This document shows, in pieces, positions 44,333 to 55,500 of a DNA stretch of 64,000 nucleotides; position 1 is the first letter of the stretch; the number at the start of each line of letters is the position of its first letter. Source of the DNA: Alopecurus myosuroides (Eukaryota; Streptophyta; Magnoliopsida; Poales; Poaceae); NCBI GenBank assembly GCA_028641055.1, contig CM054058.1, forward strand, positions 498,745,919 to 498,809,918. Reading direction: 5' to 3'. The notes beneath the pieces are model-generated. The model ran no database searches and had not been told where the DNA came from. It saw nothing but the letters and a program-made list of their open reading frames with translations. Position numbers and translations under genes: made by a program.

Positions 44333-45247
44333 ATGTTCGATGGGCTTGGTGCGGCTATACGGCTCGACGCCGTACGCCCAATTCTCGGTGTGCGAAGTCT
44401 GCATGATGGACCTGGCTCAGATGGCAACATCCGCCTTGCTCAGCTCGAAGGTCGTCGTCCGGGTACAGTCCCGAGCACCTCCCATGTAGCACATCTTGTG
44501 CACACGGTGCTGGAGCGGGAGTACTCGGCGCGAGATCCAGCAGGCAATGGGGTCATCCTGGATCATTCCTGCTTTCCGCAGCTCGGTCAGGCGCTTCTCG
44601 ACCTGGATGACATCTGGCACCGTCTTCTTCGGGTCGTAGCCCCAATTCTGCCCAGTAGGCAGCGCGTTGACGAACGGAGGGAGCCCTATCCGGTCTTCGA
44701 CGGCTTTTCCCTTCTCGGCGGGTACGTTCTTGACGTAGAGGAACCCGCGTTGCCATTTGCGCACGGTTTCCAGCCCACGAACTCGCGGGTGGTGCCCGGT
44801 GCGGCGCTGAAGCATCATAGCGCTACCCATCTGGGTCATCGCGCGCGGGGAGGAAATGTTGCCGGGATCTGGAACCTTTTGCCTCCGGAGAAAGAAATAC
44901 CTCGCCCAGGTATGGATTGTTGGGTAGACACCCAGGAATGCTTCACACACGGTGGCGTGTGTGGAGAGCATCACGATGGCGTTTGGTGGAAGATGATGTG
45001 GTTGGACGCCAAAGTGGCGGAGGAAATCAGAGAAGAAATCGGAGATGGGAAGGCCGAAGCCGCGTTTGAAATGAGATAAGAAGACAACGTATTCACCTTC
45101 TTCAGGTTTCGGGACGATTTCGTCGCCCCGGCAGACGACGCCGGGAGGGATGCGGCGCATATTGACTAGCCACTGGCAGTCCTCCGCCGTCACGTCCGAG
45201 CCCTCCCAGCCGGCTCAGGCGGGAATTGCATCGTCTCCGGGAGCCAT
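44333..45247 (-). pseudogene. Antisense gene exon 1, conserved domain
   Basis: The open stretch 45193-44417 (258 residues) starts after the TGA at codon 11 and carries MRRIPPGVVCRGDEIVPKPE, a hydrophobic middle (VMLSTHATVCEAFLGVY) and RKWQRGFLYVKNV. Reading continues past the stop at 44417 to RTKPIEH and the donor GTTAGT at 44332-44327. Confidence 0.8.
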
Positions 45248-45445
45248 GGAGGCGGAGGTGCTCGTGGAAGATTGAAATCAACGGAGTTGCGCAGATACGC
45301 TTCTCTCTCTCTCTCTCACACAATGAGTGCTCGCGGCGGCGCTGCGAGTGCTCACGGTGGCGATGTGCTCGACGGCGGCGGAAGAGGCGAGGGAGGCGTG
45401 AGGTTGGGAAAGAACGGGAAAGAGGAGAAGTGAACGGCGCGGGGG

Positions 45446-45452
45446 TATTTAT
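45446..45452 (-). promoter_or_regulatory. TATA-like box for the antisense gene
   Basis: Minus strand reads GAGATAAATACCCCC, about 200 bp upstream of the ATG at 45247, after GC-rich DNA. It suggests that the antisense gene has its own promoter independent of the LTRs. Confidence 0.45.
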
Positions 45453-45962
45453 CTCTCCCCCACGAATTGCCGTTACTGGTGGATTGATCCTGACATTGAT
45501 CGTGGGCACTGATCGTGCGGCGTGGGTTAATCGACCGTTAGAAACGCGCACAGCGCGAAACGCGCGCGTAACGAGCGCATTTAATCCCACGTCCAGATCG
45601 TGGGCTCTCGAGTACTGGTTGAAGTGACCCAACGGGCCGTGGGCCCTACGCGCAGAGGCTGGCGTGTGGCCTGTGGTTGCACCGAGGCGTCGCGGTTTCT
45701 GTGCGTGCCACATGCCCCACAGTGACACGGGAAGTTGGATTTGGTCTGATCTAGCGAGATCGTGTGCAGAATTTCGCTAAGTCATTTTACTCGGCAGCAC
45801 AGAAGAAATAGTGTTCTCTCGGAGGTGAAGAGACTCAAGTAAGAGATACATGGCCAAGTTGAGGTGCAACTCGGCCTCTCTAGGCTATGAAGACAAGTTC
45901 TGTTTTAAGCTGGCAGGGCCCAACGAACAAGTTCACTGGACTCTACCAGCTTCGGGGACTAA
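45453..45962. other. Gypsy region between the antisense promoter and 3' LTR
   Basis: No coding region supported. The end, CAGCTTCGGGGACTAA, directly precedes the LTR; it is not a clean polypurine tract, but the CGGGGACT word recurs elsewhere in the element. Confidence 0.5.
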
Positions 45963-46826
45963 TGTCGGGGGGTTAGCCCCGAGTAGGGGTAAGGCGAGTG
46001 CTAAAGTAAAGGTCAAAGTGTTGTTGACCGGGTAGACGGCTACCCGGGTACTTGCTACCCGGTAGGTTCTATCCGGACATATCACTGAAGACCTAGAGAA
46101 GATATCGAGGAAGATTATATTCGTCCGAGTAAAGAAGTTGTGGTCCGAGTAGAGGGACAGCAAGCCTACTCGGGCTAGAAGTCAATGGAGCCGTTCTGAC
46201 GAGGATCCCGCGTATCCTGCGTCCGTACCGGCGTGCGGTTCAACTTACTAAGTTTGTGATCATCCGTGACGCGGGTGGTGACAGAGAGTTAGGCAGCCGT
46301 CTAGTCTTGTCAAGGACAGAGGAGACATGACAGGATGGGGTCTATGCTGTGAGGCTGACAGAGTGGACAGGGTCTGTCAGCCGTACGGCGCGGCGGCTTC
46401 TCAGCGCGAGATCCCGGAAGCATGCTCACGTCACAGTGGTCAAGTCACATCACTGTACTTTCTATTCGTTGTTTATCCGGCTGGGCACCAGTATATAAGG
46501 TGCCCTGCCCCCTCCTGCGCGAGGGACGTTGCTTCACTTCGCATTTATTTCTAGAGACAGCACTAGAGCTAGAGAGAACAGCCGAGTGGCTACTCGCCAA
46601 GAGACACATATTGTACTGTGGCTACTCGGAAATCACACATATAGAGAGAGAGGCAGGAATAGGGGTGTTACCTCCACATGAGGGCCCTGGACCTGGGTAG
46701 ATCTTGTTGTTTGCAGTGTTACTTACGCGCGGCTACTCGCCGTGCGATCCCTCCCCGGATACCCCCAGCGTCCATCGGCCCTAACATTAGCCATCCCATG
46801 GCATCTGTCTTCTCCACACCACGACA
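45963..46826 (+). repeat. Gypsy 3' LTR (864 bp)
   Basis: TGTCGGGGGGTTAGCC start, TATATAAG at 46492-46499, ACGACA end. Followed by ATTGT. Confidence 0.92.
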
Positions 46827-46831
46827 ATTGT
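46827..46831. repeat. Target-site duplication ATTGT of the Gypsy element, right
   Basis: Second copy of 31631-31635. Confidence 0.85.
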
Positions 46832-47002
46832 ACAATATGTCTTCTCTTAAACACACAATTTCCTACCAAAAATAGTCAATTCTCATTAATTGCTAGGGAT
46901 GACAATATGAGATAATGCATTGTATAAATTATATATTTTGCCTTCTCTAGATGACATGGATAACTAAGAGATGGCGTGCCTTCGCTACCATTGTACAATG
47001 CC
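46832..47002. mobile_element. Harbinger/Tourist-like MITE, right half
   Basis: Continues the MITE split at 31635 and ends CCATTGTACAATGCC, followed by TAA at 47003-47005. Confidence 0.8.
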
Positions 47003-47005
47003 TAA

Positions 47006-47904
47006 ACGATTGTTTGATAATTAATAAAGTCTTTATGATGGCTTTCCCTTAAAACAAAACTTGTGAATATCATAAACAACACAATTTAGCTTTTGGTAAA
47101 ATTTTGGAGATTTTGTGGAAATTTAAAAACATAAACCGTTGATTTTACGTGCTTTCCTTATTTTAAGCATAAAGCACAAGAATTATTTTCATATAGTTTT
47201 TTTCCCATAAATAAGGTAATATTTGAAAGTAGAAAATATGTTTTTGTTATTATTGTGATTGTTTTCCACATCAATTATTCAAAGTATGTTTTTGGGAAAG
47301 AAAGTAACTAATAGGGTTTCGGTCATATTAAATTTATTATGTTGGCATCATCGGTTATGCTCTTACTTTTGATGCATGTAAGCTTATTTTTATGTTTGGA
47401 ATATTTAGTTACTTAATAGTTACGAGGATCTAAAAATAGCCAATATAATAAATTAAGACCAAAACAACCGAAAATACCACAGCGGACATGAATTTCGAAT
47501 CATCTACAAAACAGTATTTCAAAGTTTCATAAAAAATAAAATAAGCCTTTATTTACTCCTACAAAATGTTAAGAAAAAATACAAATCATATTTGGGCTAC
47601 ACAAACAGAGATAATGGGTCTTTATTATTTTTTGTATAGTAAAAAGTCTTGTTCATTGTACATACCATGAACACTTCTCCTTTTTGGCAGAAGTTATATA
47701 TTTTCGTAATATTTTTCTAAAATCTGACGGGCAAATGTGTGCATATATTCTCTAAACACGGGATTTATGCTATATTGTTTTTAATTTATTTAGTATTTTT
47801 TCGATGGTACTGATTGTATATGATTCACCTGCACCCATGTCAACCATACCCCCATAAAAAAAATCTTGAAATTTTATTTTATTTTGTTACTTGCAAATGT
47901 ATTT
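47006..47904. other. AT-rich intergenic DNA, no gene seen
   Basis: Long A/T runs, no frame of note. Homology with the gene copy 1 flank begins at about 47905. Confidence 0.55.
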
Positions 47905-48156
47905 TTAAGATTGCATACAAAACATCAGCCAGAAGATGGTTAAACATAGCATAAATCCCGTGATGAAGCTAAGATAGCCACGACCGTCCAGAAATTGAAC
48001 ACAGATAGTAACCTGACCGAAGTGAACTGAAATCATAAGAATGTTGGATGAATAAAGAGCATAGGTAAGAGTCTGGCTTCCAGGATCCACGGGATCTCAT
48101 CGCTTGACAGCCTCGATCAGGTGAAGCAGTGAGCTGGTCAATCCAAGGACATTACA

Positions 48157-49068
48157 CTAGTACTCCCTAGCCCGTCCTGTAGTGAAGTGAACAGAAATTG
48201 GATATTCAGATTGAGGAGTAGTACGTCGATCCATGATCCAAGGACAATGCCAGTGCTGTACCTCGGGGATGTACGTGTGTTGGTCGGCGAATTCGACGGC
48301 GTCCGCGACCTCCTCGGGATCGAGTAAGCTGGAGAAGAGGGCGGCGGCGAGGTCGATGTGCTTGATGGCGAGGCTCGTGAGGGAGCACGCACGGTAGAGG
48401 TAGGTGAGCGCCTGGTCCAGGTCCATGCGGGTAGCCGGCTGAGAGGGCTTGGCATCAGTGGCGGCGGCGGCGGCGGGGGTGGGTTCGGTGGCAGCCGCTG
48501 GGACCGGCATGGGGAAGCCGTACTTGGCGAGGTGCTCGTGGGCGGCGGCGATCGGGTTGTCTGGGTACCCGGCCATGCCGAAGAATGGCAAGGGCTCGCC
48601 GGCGGCGGGGTGTGGCCGGAAGCCGACGAGGAGCTCGATGCAGCGCGGGACGTGGTGCTCCTCGGGCAGCTTGACGGCGAGGAGGGCGGCCTCGATGCGG
48701 GAGCAGGCCTCGGTGAGGGTGGTCGGGCGCGCGGGGAGCCGCTGCGCAAGCAGCACGCCGTAGAGCTGCTCGTCGGGGATGATGGCGAAGGCGGGGTTGA
48801 GTAGGAGGTTGACGCCGCTGTCGGCCGCGATATGGAGGCAGGATCTGAGGTAGCGGGAGGCGTACTCGAGGCCCCTGTAGAAGACCTTCCAGAGACCGGA
48901 GGCGACTTCCGTGACCCCGGCCGCGTCGCCGTCCCCGGGGTTCAGCCGCTGCAGACGTCGCCGGAGCTGCAGGAGACGGTCCCGCTGGGCCCGGACGCTC
49001 TTCGCGGCGGACAAGGCCTGCATGAGCATGGCCCTTAGCCCGTTCTTCCTCCTCGCCTTTCTCTCCAT
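48157..49068 (-). CDS. Uncharacterised plant protein, paralogue copy 2
   Basis: Single-exon frame of 303 residues from the ATG at 49068, beginning MERKARRKNGLRAMLMQALS. It aligns with gene copy 1 along its whole length: same basic helical N-terminus, EYASRYLRSCL, EQLYGVLLAQRLP, HHVPRCIELLVG and the LDQALTYLYRACSLTSLAIKHID block. Differences: only one copy of the Pro/Ala linker repeat, an extra Ala run, and a replaced 3' end. After VHFTTGRAR the reading ends at EY-stop, whereas copy 1 has about 18 more residues. The replaced stretch (48140-48170) has GGACATTACACTAGTACTCCC. No function recognised. It may be functional, or an early pseudogene because of the shortened C-terminus. Confidence 0.65.
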   Translation of the reverse strand: MERKARRKNGLRAMLMQALSAAKSVRAQRDRLLQLRRRLQRLNPGDGDAAGVTEVASGLWKVFYRGLEYASRYLRSCLHIAADSGVNLLLNPAFAIIPDEQLYGVLLAQRLPARPTTLTEACSRIEAALLAVKLPEEHHVPRCIELLVGFRPHPAAGEPLPFFGMAGYPDNPIAAAHEHLAKYGFPMPVPAAATEPTPAAAAATDAKPSQPATRMDLDQALTYLYRACSLTSLAIKHIDLAAALFSSLLDPEEVADAVEFADQHTYIPEVQHWHCPWIMDRRTTPQSEYPISVHFTTGRAREY

Positions 49069-49115
49069 AGCCTGATTTTTCTCAGTCTGGAATGGGGATT
49101 GAAACGAAACTGCTC

Positions 49116-49244
49116 CACGTACGACGATTTTCCGTCCGAATTCTGTACGACAAATGATCTGACGACCCGGCTCGTTTTGCCTCTAAACACCGACGGACTG
49201 ATCCGTGCGTCGTACGTGTATCGTACACGAAATCGTCGTACGTG
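49116..49244. mobile_element. Small inverted-repeat element (129 bp) upstream of gene copy 2
   Basis: Ends CACGTACGACGATTT and its exact inverse AAATCGTCGTACGTG (15 bp). A further CGTCGTACGTG lies inside, near 49208. The flanks show a duplication of the GGAATGGGGAT(C/T)GA sequence (49090 and 49267) not seen in copy 1, so insertion came with local rearrangement. No clear target duplication. It lies about 50 bp before the start codon of copy 2. Confidence 0.7.
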
Positions 49245-49616
49245 TCGGATTGAAAAGCCAATGGAGAGGAATGGGGATCGAGAGTATCCTGCTGACCTTG
49301 CACGCGATGGGGCCTGCGGGATGAGCCCACCAGAAACACGCCTTTTGACACTTTTGACCTGGGTTCCTGCAGGAGAGGGCCGCCTGCTCTCTCCGCTACC
49401 ACTACATGACAACTCTCACCCTGGATAATTTTGGAAAGAGAATTGCGAAATTTAAAATGCAACATGATATACAGTATAAATTTGAAATCCAAGAGGAGGT
49501 GATTTCACTGGTCAAACATAGATCGCATATAATTTTGTCGAGGAGTGCCCTAGGCCCATTGGGTAGTCTATTGTTGCAAGGTCGGTTCACTAGGGCTCTT
49601 TTTTTGGGAATCGCCT
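49245..49616. other. Upstream flank of gene copy 2
   Basis: Shares GATGGGGCCTGCGGGATGAGCCCACCAGAAACAC with the flank of copy 1, then CGCCTTTTGACACTTTTGA, the unoccupied equivalent of the MITE site in copy 1. Homology becomes weak after about 49475. Confidence 0.6.
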
Positions 49617-52545
49617 ATGTATGGCTTGAAGCGAGTACTAGTTACTACGGAGGCGACTACTGAGGCGACTAAGGTGATCAACGGGGCGTCTTCGCCATCG
49701 GGATCGAGGGCGCATCAACCCAGAGGATGTCTGTCCTCCTCCGATAGGGATTCTCTCGGGGAGGTCTCCGGGGCTGCCCCAGTGAAGGGAGTCGAGGCTT
49801 CATCCTATGGGTCACCACGCAAGGCGTCGGAGGATTCGTTGGATGTGCGTGCTAAGGAGTCTGGGGCCTCACCGGAGAGATCGCCGGCGACGAGTTGCGG
49901 CCGTTTCTGGTGCCTCGCGGAGGAAACTGATTCAGATGATGACGCTGGTTCCATGGAATCTACGAAAGGTAATTCGATCCGTTCTACTAATCCTTATTTG
50001 GTTGCTTGCAGGACTCCGGAAGATGATTCACATCGAGACCTTGGGTCGTCAGGGAAGAGGGCGGCCAAGAATTTGGCGCGGAGACGAGCGACACAGCGGG
50101 TTGCGCTGGAGATCGCGTCGACGGTGATATCTATCCCTCCACTTATGAAGTTTCGTGTCCCCAAAATCCCGATCGTGCCTGCATCTTTCTTCGTGGAAGA
50201 TGATTTTCATGAGGATTAGTGGACTTTGGTCAGTCGAACGAGATCACGATCATCGGCGATCGATCGGAGATCCGAGTTTCATGGAACTTCACGTATGACT
50301 TCAAATTTTCGCACCTCGTTGGGCTTAGGCCGGGTCAGGAATGCAAGCCCGCTTCGTGGGGCCCAAAACATAAGTGCAAATTGTCGATCGACTTTTAACG
50401 ATCCAATACCTGCGTGCCTAGGGCTACGAGGACTTTTCAGTTGTTTCTGGAGCTCCTGTCAGCCGCCAGCGTCACCGATGGCGTATCGAGGAGGCGGACG
50501 GGGCCGGTGGTAACCAGCAGGGGCACTTCAACCAGAACCATGGAGGTGGCAATGGTGGTTTCAATCAGAACAATGGAGGAAGGGGTGGAGGTTTCAGTAA
50601 TTTTGAGGAGGGAGGGCCTAGCGGAACTGCGGGTTCCTTCGGTGGATCCGAGCAGAGAGGGAATTTCCATGTTGGGACTGGCTTCGGTGTGAACCGTGGT
50701 TACAGAGGTGGTTTCAATGCTAATGGTGGAAGGGGGAGGCGTGTTGAGGGTCGTGGACGTGGAGGTTCTGGTTTTTTCGAAGGGGGCAATCAATTTGGAT
50801 ATAATTCCAACTACAACCAAGGGAGGGGCTACGGGCAGTTTGATAATAGAGGTGTCCGCGGGCGTTTTGGTGATGCTCGGTTCAATGGACGTCCAGTGGT
50901 ACCCGTGGTCTCTACTCAGCCCGGGGTGGCGCAGGTGCCTCCTCCGATCTTGCAGCAGCCAGTAACTCCAGCCACTACCGTGGCTACGACGACGCAGGTG
51001 CAGCAGCCTTTCGTGCCTCCGGTCTCTGAAATAGTACTAGCTTCGAGAGGGTGGCGGTGACGGCTCCGATTGTAGCTACGGTGCGGCAGGATCAACGTAA
51101 TGAGGTGATCTCGGCTGCTACACTTGCTACGGCGGTGGCAAATGCCGCACCAAGGAAGGCCAAAAAATGTTACAGATGTGGACAGGCCGGGCACAGATCC
51201 AAGGCATGCTCGGTGGACATTTGTCAGATATGCGAGGGGCCAGCGCATGGTGAGAGGAGTTGTCATTTGTTGACAGCACCTAAACCGCGGATTCAGGTAT
51301 ATGGGTATGGACATGAAGAACTGATCCTTTTTAAGTTTCCGTGCACTGAGTCCTATAAGCCTAAGATGGAGAATCACCGCTTAGCATCCATCATTGTGTC
51401 AGGCGGTGAGTTGACTATTCCAGGTATTGTGAGACAATTGCAGAGGTTGGTTCCTTCGGATAACTTCGTGTGGAATGTGGTTCGTATGTGACATAACGTT
51501 TTCCAGGCAGAATTTCCAAACAGTACGGAGTTGGAGAGACTTGCGGTTTTTGGGAGATGTATAGTGCCCAATAGTACCTGTGAGATCACTGTTGACAGAT
51601 GGACTAAGGCTCCCGAACCTGCTGATTCTCTTCCGGAGGTCTGGTTGCGGGTGGCTGGGATTCCGAGCCCGCATATTGGAGATTTTTTGGCTCTATGGGC
51701 GGTGGGTGACATGTTTGGTATGACTCGTGAAATCGATATGCCGTTCACTCGTAGACATGGAGTTTTGAGGATCCGTATTGGATGCATTAATCATTGCAAG
51801 ATTCCTAGTCGGTTTCAAATGTTCATTAGAGATGGTTTTTGATAGACTCTCTTTCGAGGTAGAGGGTTTGGAGCCACTGCCTGCTGCGGATGTTGATATG
51901 GTTGGTACTGGGGATGGGGATGATGACAGTGACGATGACTCGGATGGGCTCGGTGATGATTTCCAAGACAAGGTGGATGAATTAACAGATAAAGGTAAAT
52001 TTGTTTCTAACACCTCAGAACATACATCTTCTGTACCGAATGGGGGGGAAGGAAGTAAGACTCCTACTTCTCAAGTGAAAGCAGGGGTCAATTTTTCACT
52101 ATTGGTGCGTATTTCGTTTGATCGTGCGAGGAAGGAGATTACGGATTTATTTTCCGCTTCATGTGGGAAGTCTAGGGCTGTTTCTGATGGTTGTGAAGTG
52201 GTCGATGTTTCTGTTATGAGGAAGGGTCTTGATGATTCACGGTGGAAGTGATGGAGGTAGTGAACTTCAATGATGGGGGATCTGACCGGGATGAGAAAGT
52301 TGTTGTTCTTAGTGCTGCGGCAGCAACTGGGGAGTTTGGGTATGTTGTGGCAGAGAATAGAGAAGTAGAGAAGGATGGGGCGGCAGGGATCTGCGCCACG
52401 GCAGCGTTTCAGGACACGGCAAGAGGAGGGCAGGGCTCGGCTGCCTGGCTGCCTACCACGGCAGACGCTGGCTTTATGTCTGCTGCCAGCGCAGTGACTG
52501 CGGCAGCACTTTCAGCCACGGCACACAGCCTGCACACCACGACAC
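49617..52545 (+). pseudogene. LINE ORF1 (gag-like protein with two zinc knuckles), decayed and interrupted
   Basis: Several frames join into one plant LINE ORF1-type protein. Order: Ser-rich N-terminus (about 49650-50219, TAG at 50217-50219); Gly/Arg/Asn-rich RGG-like region (about 50500-50900); two CCHC knuckles at about 51168-51275 (CYRCGQAGHRSKAC and CQICEGPAHGERSC); then the usual globular part with PEVWLRVAGIPSPH, FLALWAVGDMFGMT and GVLRIRIGC; then an acidic tail. Frameshifts near 50510, 51050 and 51840 and a TGA at 51489-51491 break it. The LTR element at 52546 cuts it, so ORF2 (endonuclease, reverse transcriptase) lies, if anywhere, beyond the window. Gag-like ORF1 proteins bind RNA. 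Confidence 0.75.
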
Positions 52546-55500
52546 TGTCACACCCCAGTTTTTGGATTCTTGTACTGTGCTTAAGAAGACAAAAATTAGG
52601 GCCAACATTTTTTTTTCTAACAACATGATTGTTTGAACTAACATGTGTTTATGATCTTAATCATATTTGCAACACAAGTTTTGTTTCTTGATAAAACCAA
52701 TACCAAATTTTTCCTGAAAACAATTCTATTATCTTTCCTGATTTTTTCCTAATGTTACTTGAGTGGTTTTTTTTTTAAGACTTGGATTATTCTTGTTTGC
52801 ATATTAAAATAAACTTTTAGCTTTGTTGGATCCAAGAAAACAAAATTTCAAAATGATTTATGAAAGTTTTCTTTTAAGTTTTCTATAGAAAACAATTCCT
52901 GAAAATATAGCCAAGTATCGGTTTTCTACCTTTGTTTTCACTAGGCTATAAAATGTTATTTTATGTTTTCTTGACTTTAATTGTTCCTTGATATATGTAC
53001 TACAAATACATATGCTTGGTTTTATTTTTTGCTTTATAAAAATTATCTTTTGCTTGTTGTCTTTGTGGTAGAAAATTAAGACCGAAAAAGACATTTTTGG
53101 AAAACAGAGAAAACACAAAGTATACCTTTTTCCACATTGTTTTCATGGCCTTAAACTATTTCAAAATTGTATTTAAAAGATGTTTCTGAAAGTTTATAAC
53201 ATGGTTAACAAGTTCCCACTTTGAAAACAAATTTTGGAAACCATTTGACCCTTGAAAACAATCTCAACTTTTTGATGATTTAATCTGTTTCCAACACTTA
53301 GAAATTTTTCTAAGTCTAAACTAAATTTTCTGAATTTTGTGAACAGTGTGGGATAGACTTTTGGACAATTGATTTCTTTGTGTTTTCTTTGCAATCTGGA
53401 AGTGTGACCATGTCCAGTGTGTTGATCCTAGTACCCACTCGAACCAGGATGCATTTCTCAGCTTCTAGAAGCCTTGGACATGAAGGAAAACATGAGAGAG
53501 AAAGAGATGATGTGGAATGGTATGGAGGCCCACCTTTGACCCCTTGACCTAGACCTTGCCTCCATTTGCCTCCAAGAGACAGCATTGGACTTGCCCCCAT
53601 GTAGTCTTGGCCTTGGACAACCAGTGCTCGAAGTAGAAAGACCAAAAGCCCCCTTGGGCTCACTCATGCCGTGGCATGACATGAACCCGAGCCTCCCCAT
53701 TTTTGCCCTTGCCATTTTCCACGAGTACAAGTGCTCCCAGCCTCACCCCTTGCTCCACTAGCACTCCCACACTCTCCCACACACTCCACAGCTCGAGATC
53801 CAGCCCTTGCCTAGCCCCCTAGGAGCCCCACGAGCCGAGAGCTCGCCGCCGGTGACCACCATGGCCTCGAGTTGGTACAGCTCGACCCGAGCCTTCTCCT
53901 CTCTCCCCACTGCCTTGGATCGAACCCCCACCCTCCCCTGAACCTCCCTGACCTAACCCCGCGCCCTCCTTCATGTAGGAGCGCCGCTGCCGTCCGACTC
54001 GCCGCCACGGGCGCACTGCTCGGCGCCGCCGCTGTACGCCGTCCCCGACGCCCAAGGCCACACCCCTCGACTCCCGCGAGCACCAGCAACTCCCCCGAGC
54101 CCGCGCCAGCCCTTCCCGAGCCCCCACGGTGAGATACTGGTCGTCGCCGTTTTCCCGTCGTGCGGGTGTGAGAGAGAGAGAGGAGGGGAGAGGAAGAAGA
54201 CGCACGTGCGCCGTTGGATCTTTGATCCACGGCCACGCTTGAACATGGACGATTCCCACGCCCGCGCACGCGCCTGGCCTGCGCTGGGCCGCGCCCACTG
54301 GAATCTAGCCCGCGCTGCTGTTTGTTTTGATTTTTAAGTTTTTAACAGAAACTTGGATGTTTACTTTGGACGTGTGAAAAATACTAAACGTGCAAAATAA
54401 AATCTATCAAAAATCATGAACCTAACAATATGAGTTCCTAACCATATAAAAATTGCAGATCTGAGTTTTGGTCCATATTTTTCTCACAATGTCTGTTTTG
54501 CCACAGAGAACCATTGCACATGTTTTGAACATAACTTTTTGAATCTGTAACCAAAATGGTCAAACCAAATCGTTTTGGATAGCCCTTGAACAGATCTATC
54601 CATAGGACTTTGCCTCACATCAAGGTGAGCTACCAAATGGAAATGCCCTCCATTTTGGTAAAAGGCCAGTAGGCTCTTCTTTGATTTGTAGAGTGAGTTC
54701 AAAAATGATTTTTGAAGTAAATCCAACTGGATGAGTTTTATATTGACTAGATATATCTAATCCTAGCTCAGATTAATTTTTGGAGATATATATTATTTTT
54801 GGTGAGCCAAACTAGATACAACAGCTTTTCTGTTTTTGTTTGTATGTGTGTATTTGCTTGAAATGAATTGTGTGATTGTTTAAATCTTGTTTCCTAGAAT
54901 GTATAGAGTTGTTATCACTTGTTATTAGGTTGTTATGTTGTAGTACATCTATCTTAGAAAGTGTGTGCATGTTTGGAAAGTCAAATAGAAGTAGAACTAG
55001 CAATTGTTATTTTCTAGTTTCATTGTTTGGAATATTTGTGTGAGCAAGATCTTTGTGTGCTTGATTGACTAAGTTTATGCTAGGATAGAAATGGATCCAG
55101 TACCATTTTGGTACTGTAATTTTGATGTTAGTACCTCTGTTAGCTTGCATGTTGTTTTTATAGCAAAGCATGTGTAAGTTTGGTTATTTGTTTGCACTAG
55201 TATTGTTTTCACTTGAATAAATAGCCTTGCTTTATTTATTTTTGTCATACTAATTTTGCCCTGAGTAACCAGAGGATTTGTACCTCTTTTGCGTTGGTAT
55301 TAGTGGGCCCATAACCCAATGGTCCTATTGCATCTTGGTTGAGGATGAAAATCCACAACCATACATGTGTGTAAAAATAACATGTTTTATTATATGATTG
55401 GTTGTTATTTTCCACCATGGAAAATAGATTGTTTGTTTCACTTATGAAAGTGAAAAGTTCATTTCTTCTTTGTGAATACTAGTATGTTTAGTTGTGATTC

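Larger units (their letters stand above)
40072..45247 (-). pseudogene. Antisense gene of the Gypsy element, eight exons (Transposase_28-like)
   Basis: Read opposite to gag-pol. ATG at 45247, and GT-AG introns give likely exons 45247-44333, about 43954-43777, 43691-43504, about 43415-42079, 41886-41730, 41648-41565, 41445-41076 and 40964-40072. Exon 1 contains FLSHFKRGFGLPISDFF and CEAFLGVYPTIHTWARYFF, typical of the family called putative gypsy-type transposon (Pfam Transposase_28, from memory). Later exons are acidic or Pro/Gln-rich, then long coiled-coil, then an acidic tail. The role is unknown; such antisense genes are reported for Tat elements. Breaks: TGA at codon 11, a stop near 44417, a C-run shift near 43583, a poor acceptor at exon 4 and two Gln-to-TAG changes in exon 7. 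Confidence 0.75.
31636..46826 (+). mobile_element. Tat-lineage Gypsy LTR retrotransposon with antisense gene (15.2 kb)
   Basis: Complete structure: LTRs of 871 and 864 bp, ATTGT duplications, primer site, gag, protease, reverse transcriptase, RNase H, an extra archaeal-type RNase H and integrase on plus, then about 6 kb holding an antisense multi-exon gene before the 3' LTR. An extra RNase H between the reverse transcriptase/RNase H part and integrase, together with antisense frames near the 3' end, is characteristic of the Tat lineage of Gypsy elements. The coding part has five in-frame stops and at least two frameshifts, so the copy is not autonomous. LTRs differ by several percent, making it older than the Copia and three-LTR insertions. 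Confidence 0.93.

Noticed and set aside
53811..54298. GC-rich frames on both strands in the large LTR (also 63045-63534)
   Set aside because: They recur in both LTRs because the LTRs are copies, but indels between copies break the frames, and their composition is low complexity.
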